Assembly (NCBI GenBank): GCA_944472155.2
Contig: OX235279.1
Span: forward strand, 136,062,920-136,126,919
Direction of reading: 5' to 3'
Source: Trichobilharzia szidati
Taxonomy: Eukaryota; Platyhelminthes; Trematoda; Strigeidida; Schistosomatidae
DNA: 64,000 nt
The translations under genes and the position numbers were made by a program. Within the stretch, counting starts at the first letter, position 1, and each line of letters starts with the position of its first letter. Below, in pieces: positions 46,380-58,540 of this stretch. A model generated the notes under the pieces. It had not been told where the DNA came from. It did not search any database and saw only the letters and a program-made list of their open reading frames with translations.

Positions 46380-46900
46380 CGAAAGACCTAACAGCAAATC
46401 AGGGCAAGATCAATGTCACCTGCAAAATGAATTGCATGGAGTGTTGACAAGCACTATATCGGTCACTGTGGGAGTCCTGTTCGACTTAAAATTGAAGGAC
46501 ATAAATTAACAGTGAAAAGATACTGTATATATTCCTTCATATCGACACATGTAGACAATTATGGATACTAATCCGATTGAGAAAATGCAAAAATTTTAAA
46601 CATGGAAATCACCGAAAATGGTAGGGAATTCCTAGAAGCCTGGTATTCAGATGGATCAGCGATTAACAGATACATTAATATTAATTAAATCTATCAACTA
46701 ATAAAGAAAAAAAATCCCAAGACAAAAAGCTCGAATTTCAAGTCAATGAGAACGGCTAATAAAGATGTAAATTAACAACTAATCAGGGAATACATCTATA
46801 TCATTCATGGAGAATTCAAATAAATTTACTTCTTATTACCGCCTGCCTTGAAGCTGTTGTTTAAAACGACAACGAAAGCTTAGCAACTAAACCATCCAGC
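46380..46900 (+). pseudogene. Remnant of a GIY-YIG retroelement, divergent PLE lineage
   Basis: Frames give KINVTCKMNCMEC, then KHYIGHCGSPVRLKIEGHK (the YIG motif and its Arg), then MEITENGREFLEAWYSDGSA. The last block occurs after the GIY-YIG domain in another group of PLE-like elements and is unlike the SLPW ending of the other copies here. Around 46850-46900, a stem flanked by CTTGAAG and ACGAAAGC looks like a decayed hammerhead. Stops and frameshifts make it inactive. Confidence 0.65.
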
Positions 46901-47270
46901 TCAGAGATAACAACCACGTCACAGTCCTTTCAAATAATCCTCCATTATCGTTTATTGTGCTACTCTAAAGCACTAATTGCAGTTACACACAACCATGTGA
47001 TAAGGAACAACAAGGTGACAGTTTTCAATTTTTATGTAATAATGTGGAAAGACAGACTGATAGCTAGAGCTGTATTAATTGAACCAACTGAGAATATATG
47101 CAAAAGAAATCGATTAAAACTTGTCTTGGACATCTCGAAGACTCTAAAACCCTTAAAACAAATGGGAAATGAAGTCAGGAACTATATAAATAAAGTTCCG
47201 AATTTGTGCACCTGAAGTTGATATGAATGCAAACAGTAATTTGTTTAAAACGTTATTCAGCAAATAATAC

Positions 47271-47584
47271 TGTAACGACAGAAGGCAAGAGTCGGGCAAC
47301 AGATCATTTATTAAGGAAATCAACGCATATTTATATATTTTCATGTACATTACTATGGTTATTTAAGCAAACAAACACAGTCTTCCGATTGGTTGTTTCT
47401 CTCTTTGTGACTGTTTCTTGAATGTCGAATCCTCTATATGTTAACTGCATTCGCCTACGCGCAGTCTGCTGTGGTCGGTTTTGAATCAATCTTTGTTCAC
47501 ATTTTCTCACGACAAATCTTGGGAACGTAAATATTGACGTAAATTACTGTCTACCAATTTGGCTAGTAGACAGCTCTCACCACA
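47271..47584 (+). repeat. LTR-like repeat, related to the solo LTR at 51282
   Basis: Starts TGTAACGACAG and ends CTCTCACCACA. Internal words (caacagatcatttattaagg, gattggttgtttctc, aaattactgtctaccaa) align with 51282-51585. I see no flanking target duplication, so it may be truncated, recombined, or one LTR of a lost element. Confidence 0.7.
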
Positions 47585-47589
47585 CTCGT

Positions 47590-47945
47590 ACCCCGTCAAA
47601 TAGCTTCGCGCGCAGGCGTTCCAACCTTCTGGGTGATGCATCCTCTCGTTGATGATTGTTACAGACCGGCTTGTCCCAATGCACCCATCGTTGGATCAGA
47701 CTGGCGTTAACTCGTTTTTGTTTGTCACCTCTTCTGATGGTATATACTTGACCCCGTCTTTTTGTGACTGTGTATGATCATTCCCGTTTTGGAAACTGTT
47801 TGACTGGCCCTGCCGCATATTCGTAGGTATTTCGGCTCACACTTTCATATGCTGCTTTCCCCCGACCTCCCGCAATGGAGACGTGCGACTAAAGCCCTAT
47901 TTTCCTCCAGGAACTAAAGAAGATAACAATAATAATAATAATTGA
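47590..47945 (+). mobile_element. Probable non-LTR 3' end with AAT tail
   Basis: Ends ctaaagccctattttcctcc, a gaactaaag stretch and then (AAT)n at about 47925-47942, the same plan as the tail of the RTE element at 34160-34205. No clear coding text upstream. The join to the LTR-like repeat on its left is abrupt. Confidence 0.5.
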
Positions 47946-50900
47946 ATAAAGTCTCTGCTTTTGCTCCATGACCCAAAATATCGAACTCTAGAATTGAGAT
48001 TTTTATTGTTCGACGTTCTCCTCTAACAAACATGCTGGTAGTTGTTCGTCAGGGTATCTAGACAATTTTCTAATGATACAGCCAATGTACCTAACTTCAT
48101 AGGAGCAAGTGGAATGATAAATATACACTAAATTTGGCAACAGCGAGTTGTTTCCGTGATAAAGAGTGTAAGTGTTACTAACTGAAAGTAACCACTAATG
48201 CATGTAAGAAATTCACATTCTACATTAAAACCCCTGAATAACTAAACACCTTTGTAGAAAAGTTGGGAAGAGAGATTTTTTCGCTGACTTATATGTCCCC
48301 GATTCAAATTGAATGGGTAGTTTTCATAACTGGGCAGCATACGTTGACGTAGATTTAGTGCTACAAGTAATAGTGGTAGCAATAGTAGTGGCAGTATTGA
48401 TTACCATATTTATTATTCTTTTATGCTTCGAATGCTAATAAAAAATTTTTTTTAATGAAGTAGATTTTCAAGAATCAGCTTTATAACAAAGCTTCATATC
48501 ACATTATATGAAGGAGGAAACGTAAATCTGTGGAAGAAAACACCATCGTGAAAACTTAAATGGTTTTGTAGCTTAATCGTATTTTTAATGGAAATATATT
48601 GCGAAACAATTAAATAGGATGGGGAAAAAAATAGACATTTTATGTAATGAAAGGAAATATAATCAAATTCCCCACGATACACTTTTCTTTTTACGTCTAT
48701 TAAACGTGTATGCATTTTACATTCATTTTCAATAAAATAAGAATGAAATCAATTTTTTCGGATAAAATCCTATCCAATTTAATATGGAAGAATTATTTCA
48801 CTTGGAATAAAATTGCCTAAGGTAGCAGAAATTGACACATAGCCTGTGTTCATATAAAGTGAAAAAAACCAGACATGTGTTACTGTTAACTCAGGAGGAA
48901 TTTCCCCTAAATTAGCTTCTCTTAGTTACTGTATAGGGCTATTCATTTAGTATACGTACTGAGTGCTAAGCCTAGGACAAACTAACGTTATGGTTTAGTC
49001 CATAGATGGCAGCAGATATGTTGATCGAATCCTAAGCATTTATTAAATCCCTCTAACCAACGCGTTAAAAAAGCTGTGGCACTGAAAGCACTTAGAGGTA
49101 GAACTGACAGTTTTAATGGTAAAGTTTTATATATCCAGGAAAATGAGAGTTCACCTCATGTTCTAAACACGTTTGACGGCTGACTTCCGAAATTCGGCAT
49201 CAGACACTTGTATACTTCGTTTCTGTTACTCAAAGCATTAAGGCAGGCTTAATCAACCATTGTTTTTCAGACTCTGAAGCACAGTATTCAGTGATACACC
49301 TGAATAACTAAAATCTCCAAAATCATATTGTAGAATAATAAGTGAACTTACAGACCATTCACAACTGTAATCCATTAACAACTCTTCTTTTAATTTCTAA
49401 TTCACCAGATATTTTCAAAGGATTTCTACACTAACCTATAATATCCTTTGTCCATTAACTAGTGTTTTGAAAATTATTGAGGCAGATTATTTTTATGGCG
49501 AGAATTTTAGTTTTTTTTTTCATTCAGCATCTTTTATAAATTCCCAAATTACAACAAAAATATACTTCCATATTTTAAATCCATGCTGAAAAAAAACTGC
49601 TTAAGTTTCTAGCCTTTCATATTGTTCTAATAACGCTAACTGTTAGAAATTACTTTTCCAGCTCCTATATGCAATTAAATTTTGTCTCATTTTAGTGTGT
49701 GTTGCATTCGCCTAAAATAATTAGCAGGTTGAATTGCGATGGAATATTTTATTGTAGCGATCTGATAATTACTTGGTTTTATTCTCTAACAGTGTAAACT
49801 TAAATAGGGAGATAACTAGTTCATCAGAAATTTTGTTAGAACAGATAGACTTCTTCCATTTAAAATAAAAATGTATTTAGTTCTGTTTTCTCTCTGTCAT
49901 ATTTAATTTAGGATATTAACATAGAAATAGAAAGTAAACAAACCACTGTCTTAAAAATTCGTAATCGTCATACTAAAAGAATTTCCTCAATATTTCCAAC
50001 TAACATCAGCTAGAACAGTCGCTGAAAAGCAAAGACCACTGTCTAAGAATTCTTCGGTACTTCAGATTTTCCCCAAATCACCACAGAGCACTACAGGTTT
50101 GCTTTCTGAGGTTTCAGTTTCAATTGTCAAGACTGATAGATCGAAAAATAAAGCATAAAAGAAGGAAATAACGTATTACAGTTTAGGCTATGCTGCTTCA
50201 TGTAATCGTTTATCAGAATAACTCAGATAAAGCAACCAAAGAAGTAATGAAGTTGTACAGTCGTAATCTACACTCAAGCCATCCTAATTAAGATATGCCG
50301 GTTGTCTGTTTTATTCCAATCAATCAAAACTCAGTGGTACTGACGTATTATTCCCACTTCATTTGAAATTTACTTGAAAAGTAAGTCTGATAAAATAATT
50401 CCTGTCATTTCGTAATCTGGCTCTTGTTGCTTGTATTTTCGTTTTCCTCTGTTTCGTATTATGCATAATCCATTCTTCAAGCGTCATCATTTTAACCACT
50501 TTCTATTATATTTCAACTCATGTCTCCCACTATCTGAAGTACTTGTATATTAGACTTATGACAGTTGAGTATCTGTTTCCTTATAGTTTTAAACTCTGAT
50601 GTGGTTATGTTCTCCGAGTTGGTTGGTTCGACTGTGAAGCTTTCTTTATCTTTCTAGACAACATCTTCAGCATAAAGCTTATCTACCTGAGTTATAAATC
50701 TTCGCTATTAGTTTTTCCCACGTTTCAACAGCGTTTATCTAAAACCTCATTGAAAAAAAAACAACAAGCAAAGATATTTCAGAAAAGTTTATTAAGTTCT
50801 ATTGGTTAAACAGTAATGAGTTAGCTTAGATACATGACCTCTCTGGGCTTAATGACTTAAAATGCAAGTCTTTCAAACACAGACATTTCTAAAAGCAGCT

Positions 50901-51207
50901 ATCTCGTTTCTAACGTCTTCAGTAGTTCTGTGCCTGATTTCTGTGTGTGACAAAAAATTGTAATAAAAAAGAGTTATGTACAGGAATTTCTACTAACTAA
51001 CCCATATGTTTTGTAATTTTCTTTCCATTCCTTTTAATGATGTTGTTTTCATTAACTCATTCTATTTAGTAAATATGATTATGAGAAATAAAATGTGCTC
51101 AAAACGTCATCCAGATACTAATACTCTATTAACTAAACTTATCCAATATAGAAAATCACCTTTTATTGGATAGGAACACAATAAAAACAGGTAGAAGTTA
51201 GAATTTT
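47946..51207. other. Non-coding AT-rich DNA
   Basis: No recognisable gene or repeat family. Confidence 0.5.
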
Positions 51208-51710
51208 GTGCCACTGGATACCATGTCAGTGGCTGAACTCCGCTTGTAACCTGAAGGTCCTGAGTTCGACCCCTGTTAGGGTGTAACAACAGAAGACAAG
51301 AGCCAGGCAACAGATCGTTTATTAAGGAAAATCAACACATATTTATAGATTTTAATGTACATTATTGTAGATTATTGTTAGTAGAAAATACAGTCTTTTG
51401 ATTGGTTGTTTCTCACACAAAGTTAACCTTGCATCTCTTTGTGGCTGTGTCAGATCATCCATATGCTAACTGTATCTGCCTACGCAAAGCCTTTGTTCTC
51501 ATTTTCTCACCACCAATATTGGGGATATAAACATTGACGTCAATTACTGTCTACCAACTTTGGCTAGCAGCCAGATCTCAACACAAGGGTAATGAGTGCA
51601 TACTGCCAAAGAGCCTCAAAAGAGGTGCAACAGCTAATCAGTACTCCCTGCTAGTTTCCAGTGGTCCTACAACTGAAGTCAGTTTGTGACCAAATTTGAA
51701 ATGATAAATT
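51208..51710 (+). mobile_element. tRNA-derived SINE interrupted by a solo LTR
   Basis: The left part (51208-51281) has a tRNA-like head with B-box-like GAGTTCGACCCC at about 51263. The right part (51586-51710) continues with gcatactgcc, a decayed hammerhead region (gcctcaaaagaggtgcaac), then ctagtttccagtggtcct. That tail aligns with the SINE tail at 61830-61915. The AGGG flanking the LTR shows the two parts were once contiguous. Confidence 0.75.
51282..51585 (+). mobile_element. Solo LTR, 304 bp, with AGGG target duplication
   Basis: Begins TGTAAC and ends CAACACA, flanked by AGGG at 51278-51281 and 51586-51589. It has no internal element sequence. It aligns along its length with 47271-47584. 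TG...CA ends and a 4-bp duplication fit a Ty3/gypsy LTR left by LTR-LTR recombination. The sequence is unrelated to the LTRs at 723 and 3723. Confidence 0.85.
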
Positions 51711-52739
51711 CACCAAAACGTAAGCTGCTTTGGTTGTTTGACTTTAAATTACTGCTAAAATGTGGAACCTAAACTCAGTTACACATTATGAAATAAATAA
51801 ACACTTCTGTTAAAAGCTGTGTATTTAACTTTTAGCTTGAAACCGGAATTCAGTAATTTTAAACTAATATATTTGATTTCAAAATGAAAACAACTCAGTG
51901 TTGTCTATTAAAACAAACAAACATACATAAATTTAACCTTGTGAAATGACCTGTAAAAGAGATAAAATCTTAATTAAGGACAACTGACTGATTTAATTGG
52001 TTAGATATATGCTGATCTAATATTTGTAAAATAAATTGACTCGAAAGTAGATTTTACTATCTTATAATTACCCCAAAACTATTACTACATAAAGCAGAAA
52101 TAAGAAAGAATTCCATATTAGTGTTTTAGGTATCAGAAACCAAACCATCAGCAAGCATTGAGTCTATGTTTTATGGTTTTGTACACTGATCAACTTGATA
52201 TTTATTTCAAAGTTCAAAATAATCTATTCATCTGACAATTGCTGAGATAGCCTCATTTTGACAAACAATAGTCTGTCAAGTATTTTAATCTTCATGTCAC
52301 CATACTGTTAGTGTGAACGCATTTTCAAAACCATTCTCTAAATGAATTCTAAAATACTGTTTGTTTTGTTTCAGTAAATAAATAGAATGTTCATTACTTA
52401 CAAACTAAAAAATACGTAGGGATAGTCTCGACAACTGAGTCACATTTCAGTTCCTTAACACATCGTCAAATTAAATTCCTCAAAAAACTGTTAAATTAAG
52501 GTCAGAATTTGTGACGTGCAGTACATTATAATATAATATAATGACAGCATCGTGACATTAGTGCTTTCTAGTCGACCATTACTATCCAATAACCTGAAGG
52601 ACAAGATCCTACAGCTGACCAACTATGTATGCATTTATCAGTTCACATTCTCCTGCAAAGCCAGGTATATCACCTGGATTTTGTCTAAAAGGGTTTAAAA
52701 ATACTATCCTGTGTAGTTACGCTAGAGTGAAAGTAGCAT
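51711..52739. other. Non-coding AT-rich DNA
   Basis: Nothing recognised. Confidence 0.5.
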
Positions 52740-52930
52740 AATAATTGAACATCTGGTCAGCTTATCTCTCAAGCTTCTTCTTCCTCTAAAGTTGCCTACA
52801 AGGCGGAAATATAACCTGCTCAAACCATTGAGCATCCAAGTCATCTGTATTGCTGAAGCTTTGGCCATCGAAATAGAAAAGGTAGAACCTCTTTGTATGC
52901 GGAAAAGTTTGTTCAATCACTTCTTCTTTC
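52740..52930 (+). pseudogene. PLE C-terminal remnant
   Basis: The frame ending at 53133 contains IQVICIAEALAIEIEKVEPL followed by CMRKSLFN. This matches the PLE C-terminal signature (AEAIAI, then LCIQ) seen at 30362-30645 and 41673. The endonuclease core is missing and the upstream part is too decayed to align. Confidence 0.7.
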
Positions 52931-55611
52931 ATCGTCTTAATCCGTCTATACTGAAGTATGATAATAGTAATACATACATTGGCCCTAATAAATTCCCATT
53001 CTGTTTATTCAATTTGTACACCCTTGTTATGCCGACCGTTATGTTCAGTTTCACTTGGAATGATTTCCGGTATTATCTCACTTGTTATCTTTATTTAATT
53101 CAATATAATTTCTGTAATATTGTCTGGTCATAATTATCACCTTGATGCGTAGTGTTTTGATTGCTTACTGATCTTATCACCTTGTTGCGTAATAGCTTAT
53201 TAATCTTAACATTTCTACATCCCCCTTTGAGATTTATCCATTTCATGGACTATTTTATAGAGTACATAACCAATTAATTTTTTTGTCACAATTCGTGTTA
53301 TTAATAAAGGATCATGTAGTTTGATGATAAATTCGTTGAAAAGTGACTTCACCGAATCACTTGTTTTCATTTTCCGTCTATTTCTAACCAAATTCATTAG
53401 CGATGAACTTAGGCGAATCCAATTCATACAATTTCAGTGTCACTAAATAAATGAGCATTACTTTGATTGGACACTAGTAACTAGTGTAATAGCTCTAGTC
53501 CTTTCTTTGATGCAGACTGAATTCTATCACAGTCAGGTTTGCACTGTGGCCACCATTCTAGGTAGCTCGCCATCACGGTGCACACTGATTTGATGAGCAT
53601 TACAAATGATGCAGTCTTGATCAACATTTCTCGTAGCCAATAGATCTAAAATAGGTTTCATCACAATATCACGGTTACTGTCAGTAGCACAAGGTAAAAT
53701 AAAACAAAGATCAGGAAGAGTACATCAAGAGGACTCTTTCTGACACCTAATAACAAAGCGAAATCTGATCTACAGTGCACAACAGTAAAGTGACTAGACT
53801 GAATACTTTAATCATATGCTATAAGCAACACACTTAAGACCAGACAATTCCTGTTAGAAAAAACAATCAAATATATTGGTGAACGCAGTTGGCAGACTTT
53901 AATGTGCAAGTAATCATGTATTTCCTTCAGGGTACATCAGGCCTCTTGCATGATCACTTTCAACTTTGTGTTAACACAGATTACTAATAAGTCCGTTTCG
54001 TGAGGCATGATGATGAAAGGAGAAAAGTAAATCTAGGTAGTTGCAAAACTCCAATCACAGGCATCCTGGTTACTAGCCCAGGTCTCCAGCATCTTAGCTA
54101 TTAATAAAGAGGTGGATGTTTCAAACCCACTGGAATCAAAGTCTCATTTTATTCTCAACTACTATGCATTGCATTATTAGCAGTCTACTGAATCAAGATT
54201 ACATAGAATAATCTCACTAAGAATCTCATATTTGGCTAATTCAGTCATCGAACAGCCAAAACAATCGATCATAATCCGATAGTAGTAAAATATGATAAAC
54301 TGCCAGTGATCTTAATACATGTGGAAAAGTATAAGTACCACTCTAACTGGCACAACACGGAAACATATATTCAAAAACTTCAAAGGAATTCTTGAAATCA
54401 GGCTGACCTAATGAAACGCCTATCAGTAGACTCACAAATGAGAAGTAAAAAAAAACTAGTCGCAAACCAATCTTAAATGCTTAAACTAGTCAGATGAATT
54501 AATAATCTAGCATTAGATGTATGTCAAAGATCACATATTCACGTCATTAATCATTGTCAAAAAGAGTAACATGCTACAGGTTAAACACAAACACCTTTAG
54601 AATGAACTACTAGTCAACGCTGATAAATACGTTTATTCCAATGAGAATACTTCACCTTTAATGAAGTGGTTGTTGAAGAGACTGTCTGTCATGTTCAGGG
54701 AACATGCACAATCAAATTATGCTAACCTACTATGACAAAAATCATCTTATTTCAAGCAGACAGAAATTTAAGTAATCATAATTCTCAGAGTTCCATCCTT
54801 CAGTGGAATTCACGTAAAATTCCACTCCTTTTTTTTAAACACAAACTAGTGATTCCTTGCAAACATTCACTGCAGTGCGAATTGATTTCCAATCCACTGG
54901 AGCATAACCTATCAGGTTGCTTTAATGGAAAGTTAATCAGCTAAATGCATAACCCTAGAAATTTAAGTCTATGTTTCGCATATCTTTTTTCACTATAATG
55001 TCTATAGTAAACGACACTTTTAAGGAAATATCTATGTATTGCTATTTCTCAACGTTTGGATAGATAAATGTGTGAAAAATATGTCTGGATTTGATTAATT
55101 ATTGAATCATTTGAAGTCTTTTTATAATGAATACAAATACAAATTACTACATTTTGAAGAAGGTAGTCGCTTGCATGAATTTCGACAAAAAAAAGACATG
55201 ATTTATATGAAACGTGTAATGCATTTCCGCAACATATTTAGCACATTTTGATCACACACACCTTTATCAGAACATATGTGTATAAAGCGTAACAGAAAAT
55301 AAAGGAACAAAATTCCATTAACGTAAGTCGAAATGTTTGTTCAGGGACAACATCACACGGAAGAAAAAATTATTATTTTCAACCCTCATTTCATTTATTT
55401 TTGTGGAAAACAATTCTTGGTTTTAAAAGTAGACAACCAAGACAAATTCAAATAACAAATAGTCTCTGCACGCATAAAAACAGGTCAAAGGCATTTTTAT
55501 GGATACGACTTCAACGAATTTAGGTATGTGACTCAAAACTGTTTCATGTACGTGTCAATGACGTGTTTCCGACAGACTCCATTGGGCATCTATATCCAGG
55601 GTCAAATGAGA
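52931..55611. other. Non-coding AT-rich DNA
   Basis: A 70-codon minus-strand frame at 53215-53427 has no recognisable domain. Decayed repeat-like text lies around 53500-53760 and 54060-54150, but I could not name it. Confidence 0.45.
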
Positions 55612-55669
55612 TATTATTATTAGTCCCCTGAGTTCCTAATATAATATATGACTTCAGCAGCACTTCACC
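55612..55669 (-). mobile_element. Very short RTE LINE tail
   Basis: The minus strand reads GTGCTGCTGAAGTCATATAT, GGAACTCAGGGGACTAATAATAAT, in two runs, matching the last 55 bp of the RTE element at 34150-34205 in order and tail type. Confidence 0.7.
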
Positions 55670-56403
55670 AATGCAGTCGGTTTCCTCAGTACAAAGATTT
55701 CATTATCTCAATAAAAGCCAATCAGCTCAGTTGCATACTAAGTTCTATAGAATGTAACTCCCAATTTTTTCTTAGGGATCAGACACTGGCAATCACCCAC
55801 CCTATTGAATGATTACCTGCAAGTGAATGTACTGTAATTGCCAAGTTTCTTTCTACATAATTTAACTTAACAGGGTTAATCATTCCTATCTTCTGATAAG
55901 CTAATTCACCCTTATCTACCGGTTTGACCTATGTCATTGACCTAACAGTCATTGCATGGTATTCGATGAATTATACTAAATTTTCTTAAATGGATCTATC
56001 TGGTCCTTAAGCAGACAAAGCTTTCCTCTGAGTGAGTTGATTGGTTTAAATGCCATCCTAATTCCGGCCTTATTAAGAATCCCATGTTGGACTTCTGATG
56101 TTGCTTCTCTATATATGGCAGTACTACGAGGCTTTGAACATTATAATATTTATGTTATTTTCATTACTACTCTTATTCTGTTATTCAGTGTATAACTACA
56201 ATAACCAAGGAGTAGGGTTAAACGTACTAAGTGCTTTTATGTTCTCAACTGTCCATAAATATATCTGCTACTACTGTGGATATTGATGATCCCATTAGTT
56301 TGTTTGTAAATCTTATTTTGAAATTTCAATACAGCAGAAGTTAGACGTAACTAAAAACTTAATATTATTCCGTCAACCAAGAGATTATTATTTTTTTTTT
56401 TTG
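55670..56403. other. Non-coding DNA
   Basis: Nothing recognised; a poly-T run ends at about 56401. Confidence 0.45.
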
Positions 56404-56530
56404 AGTTTAGTATCAATGTCCAGTTCATTCTCAACTGTCTCCAGCGCTGTATTAATTGGAATATTAGTGTACAAAATGATTGTATCAAAACTAATCGTTT
56501 CATCTTTCTCTATTTGAATTTCCTCTAACC
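56404..56530 (-). pseudogene. PLE-type RT motif A fragment
   Basis: The minus strand reads EIQIEKDETISFDTIILYTN and IPINTALETVENELD in one frame. SFD...LYTNIP is RT motif A as in PLE proteins (compare SYDVCSLFTSIP), including the aspartate. No further RT motifs are readable nearby. It may belong to the divergent lineage seen at 46380. Confidence 0.7.
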
Positions 56531-57405
56531 TCATTTGTTACTTAGATCTATCTCTAATGGAACTTCATATAAACGTTAAATATTTGGAAAACTAATATGT
56601 TGCGGGTGTTCTTAAAGTTAATTATTGCTCAAATAGGGTGTCCTGCACTATGAATTGTAATAGCACCATACATTCAACTAGGATTATTAGTTTTAGGCAT
56701 TAGATTACACCATTTTGACTCAGTCAAACATGACTTCATTCTCCGAACCAGATTAGTCAATTAGCTTATCGGAAGATAGGAATGATTGACCCTGTTAGGT
56801 TGCAGTGCATTCACTTGCATGTAATCAAAAAATAGCGTAGGACAGAATGAAAGTACTAAAAAGTAACATAGTTAGGTGGACAGAGAATGAGGTTTATCAC
56901 TGACTCTTTGTTCATAGAATCAACACCGAACAAGTACAATCGAAATGATGCAACCGGGTATATGGAAAATTACAATTTATGAACTTAGGGACTTTGGTAG
57001 AATGCAATACCCTATTACATAAGTTTATTTGACTTAACAAACAATAATGCAGTATTAATAAGTGGATCATGTTTCGACCAGAATTTATTCCTCTTAATTA
57101 TATTAATCTATTCACACGGTTTCATAATTTGGCTTATACATTTTTTCTCTCTATTCCCCCTGTTGTTTGTTGCCACCTTCCCTATCTCCAGTATAGGCGT
57201 TGCATCATTTTGATTGTACGTGTTCAGTGTTGATTCGATAAACAAATATTCAGTGATCAACCTCTCTCCACCTAAATATATTAACTTTTAATACGTTCAC
57301 CCTTTCCTGTCCCATTTAGTGACTACATGCAAGTGAATGCAATGGAGTAGCCAAGGATTACTTATTAGCTACCAGTATTTTAGTAGCATCAGTTCATATG
57401 TGTTA
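56531..57405. other. Non-coding DNA
   Basis: No recognisable feature. Confidence 0.45.
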
Positions 57406-57465
57406 CTTATGTCTCACTGAAGAATATTCTTTATTGAACGAAACATTCCAATGTTGAGTCATAAG
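57406..57465 (+). ncRNA. Hammerhead ribozyme-like motif (degenerate)
   Basis: CTTATGtCTCA and TGAGtCATAAG close an 11-bp stem I with one T/T mismatch. Inside are CTGAAGA, a weak stem II (TTC/GAA), GAAA, and stem III ACATT/AATGT with a CC loop. Pairing leaves no unpaired base at the cleavage position (H17), so it is probably inactive. It lies 305 bp from the PLE remnant at 57770. Confidence 0.5.
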
Positions 57466-57769
57466 AAAAAGACGTAAACAGGGAAGAAAACTTCCTTTCT
57501 GATGATTCATTTTCATAAGATAATAAAAGGAAGCAAAATTATGGTAAGAACTTTACTCTGGCCACGGTAGGGCGAGAGAACGTATGAATGCAGAGGTCCA
57601 GTTTCAGATCCCCAATAGCTAATGATTCAGTTATGTACAGATGGCGTGTGCGAAGTGCTCTTGTACGACAGTGAGGGACTCCGTGTAGCACTCATGCGGG
57701 GTGTTTGATGTCCGGAGATGACAGGGTGTTCGAGGATGGAGCTGCTACTATTCTTCTTTTCTCCTCTGG

Positions 57770-58540
57770 CTAGCCAAGCTCAACAATCTTCCAGAATACG
57801 TTTGTGGACTTGACGTTGTGTACGGCAGATATACTTAGCTCCAAACGAGCAAGTAAATTTATAAATACACATTGAGGCGGTATCTTATCCCTAACGTTAG
57901 ACTGGATTAACTGTCTGCTTGAGAATGTGATACGTGAGGTGGCTGCTTGAGATGTCTTCTTCAGACATTTAGGAAGGCGGTTTCTAAGAATTTTTGCTTC
58001 GATGTCACCTTTGAATTCTAGGTCCATGAAGTTTTCTTAGGAACGGTTGTGACTTTTGGCGATAGAGGCTTTTCTTTCATGTTTTTGTCTATGAATCTCG
58101 GTAGATACCCGTTCTCTAGTAGGGTTCCACGTAAAAAATTAAATTCTTTCTCTATCGTGTCTTCCGAACAGATTTTCCTAATCCCTGAACTTAATGTACG
58201 TACTAGGTTTTGCTTTCGGATCAGTAGGGCGAAGCTCTGGAATTTGATAAAATGTCCCGCCTATATTGGCTTGCAATTTATCGTTCTTTGGATCGTACAG
58301 TCTTGTCTTCTGGTTAGTAGTACATCGAGGAATGGAAATGCCATGTTTGATTCACATTCTAAGGTGAATTTTATTGGGTGTGTTGCGTTGAAGGTTTTGA
58401 GGAGATAATCTAAATCAAAGTATTCATCACAAATTGTGAACGTATCATCCTGTATGTGTGCAATTGACTTATCAAAGGATCGAGGATGTTGTTTTCGAGA
58501 CTCGCCATGAAGCAGTCAACTAGGAGTGGACCAAGAGAAG
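57770..58540 (-). pseudogene. PLE remnant: RT palm, linker and start of GIY-YIG
   Basis: Read from 58540 leftwards in shifting frames: SLGPLLVDCFMASLENNIL, DDTFTICDEYFD (RT catalytic DD), ATHPIKFTLECESNMAFPFL, KICSED-like text, then MDLEFKGDIEAK and SSRQLIQSNVRDKIPPQC, then a frameshift into YKFTCSFGAKYICRT, where the YIG glycine is Cys. The linker part aligns with the linker in the tandem satellite, so this is the same family in a less deleted form. At least three frameshifts. Confidence 0.85.

Noticed and set aside
53215..53760. Possible integrase or cellular coding text on the minus strand
   Set aside because: Some frames look protein-like (CIICNAH), but no ordered motif set or splice sites could be found; left unassigned.
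54060..54150. tRNA-like sequence
   Set aside because: A weak B-box-like word only, with no A box or acceptor stem pairing; not a tRNA gene and too decayed to call a SINE.
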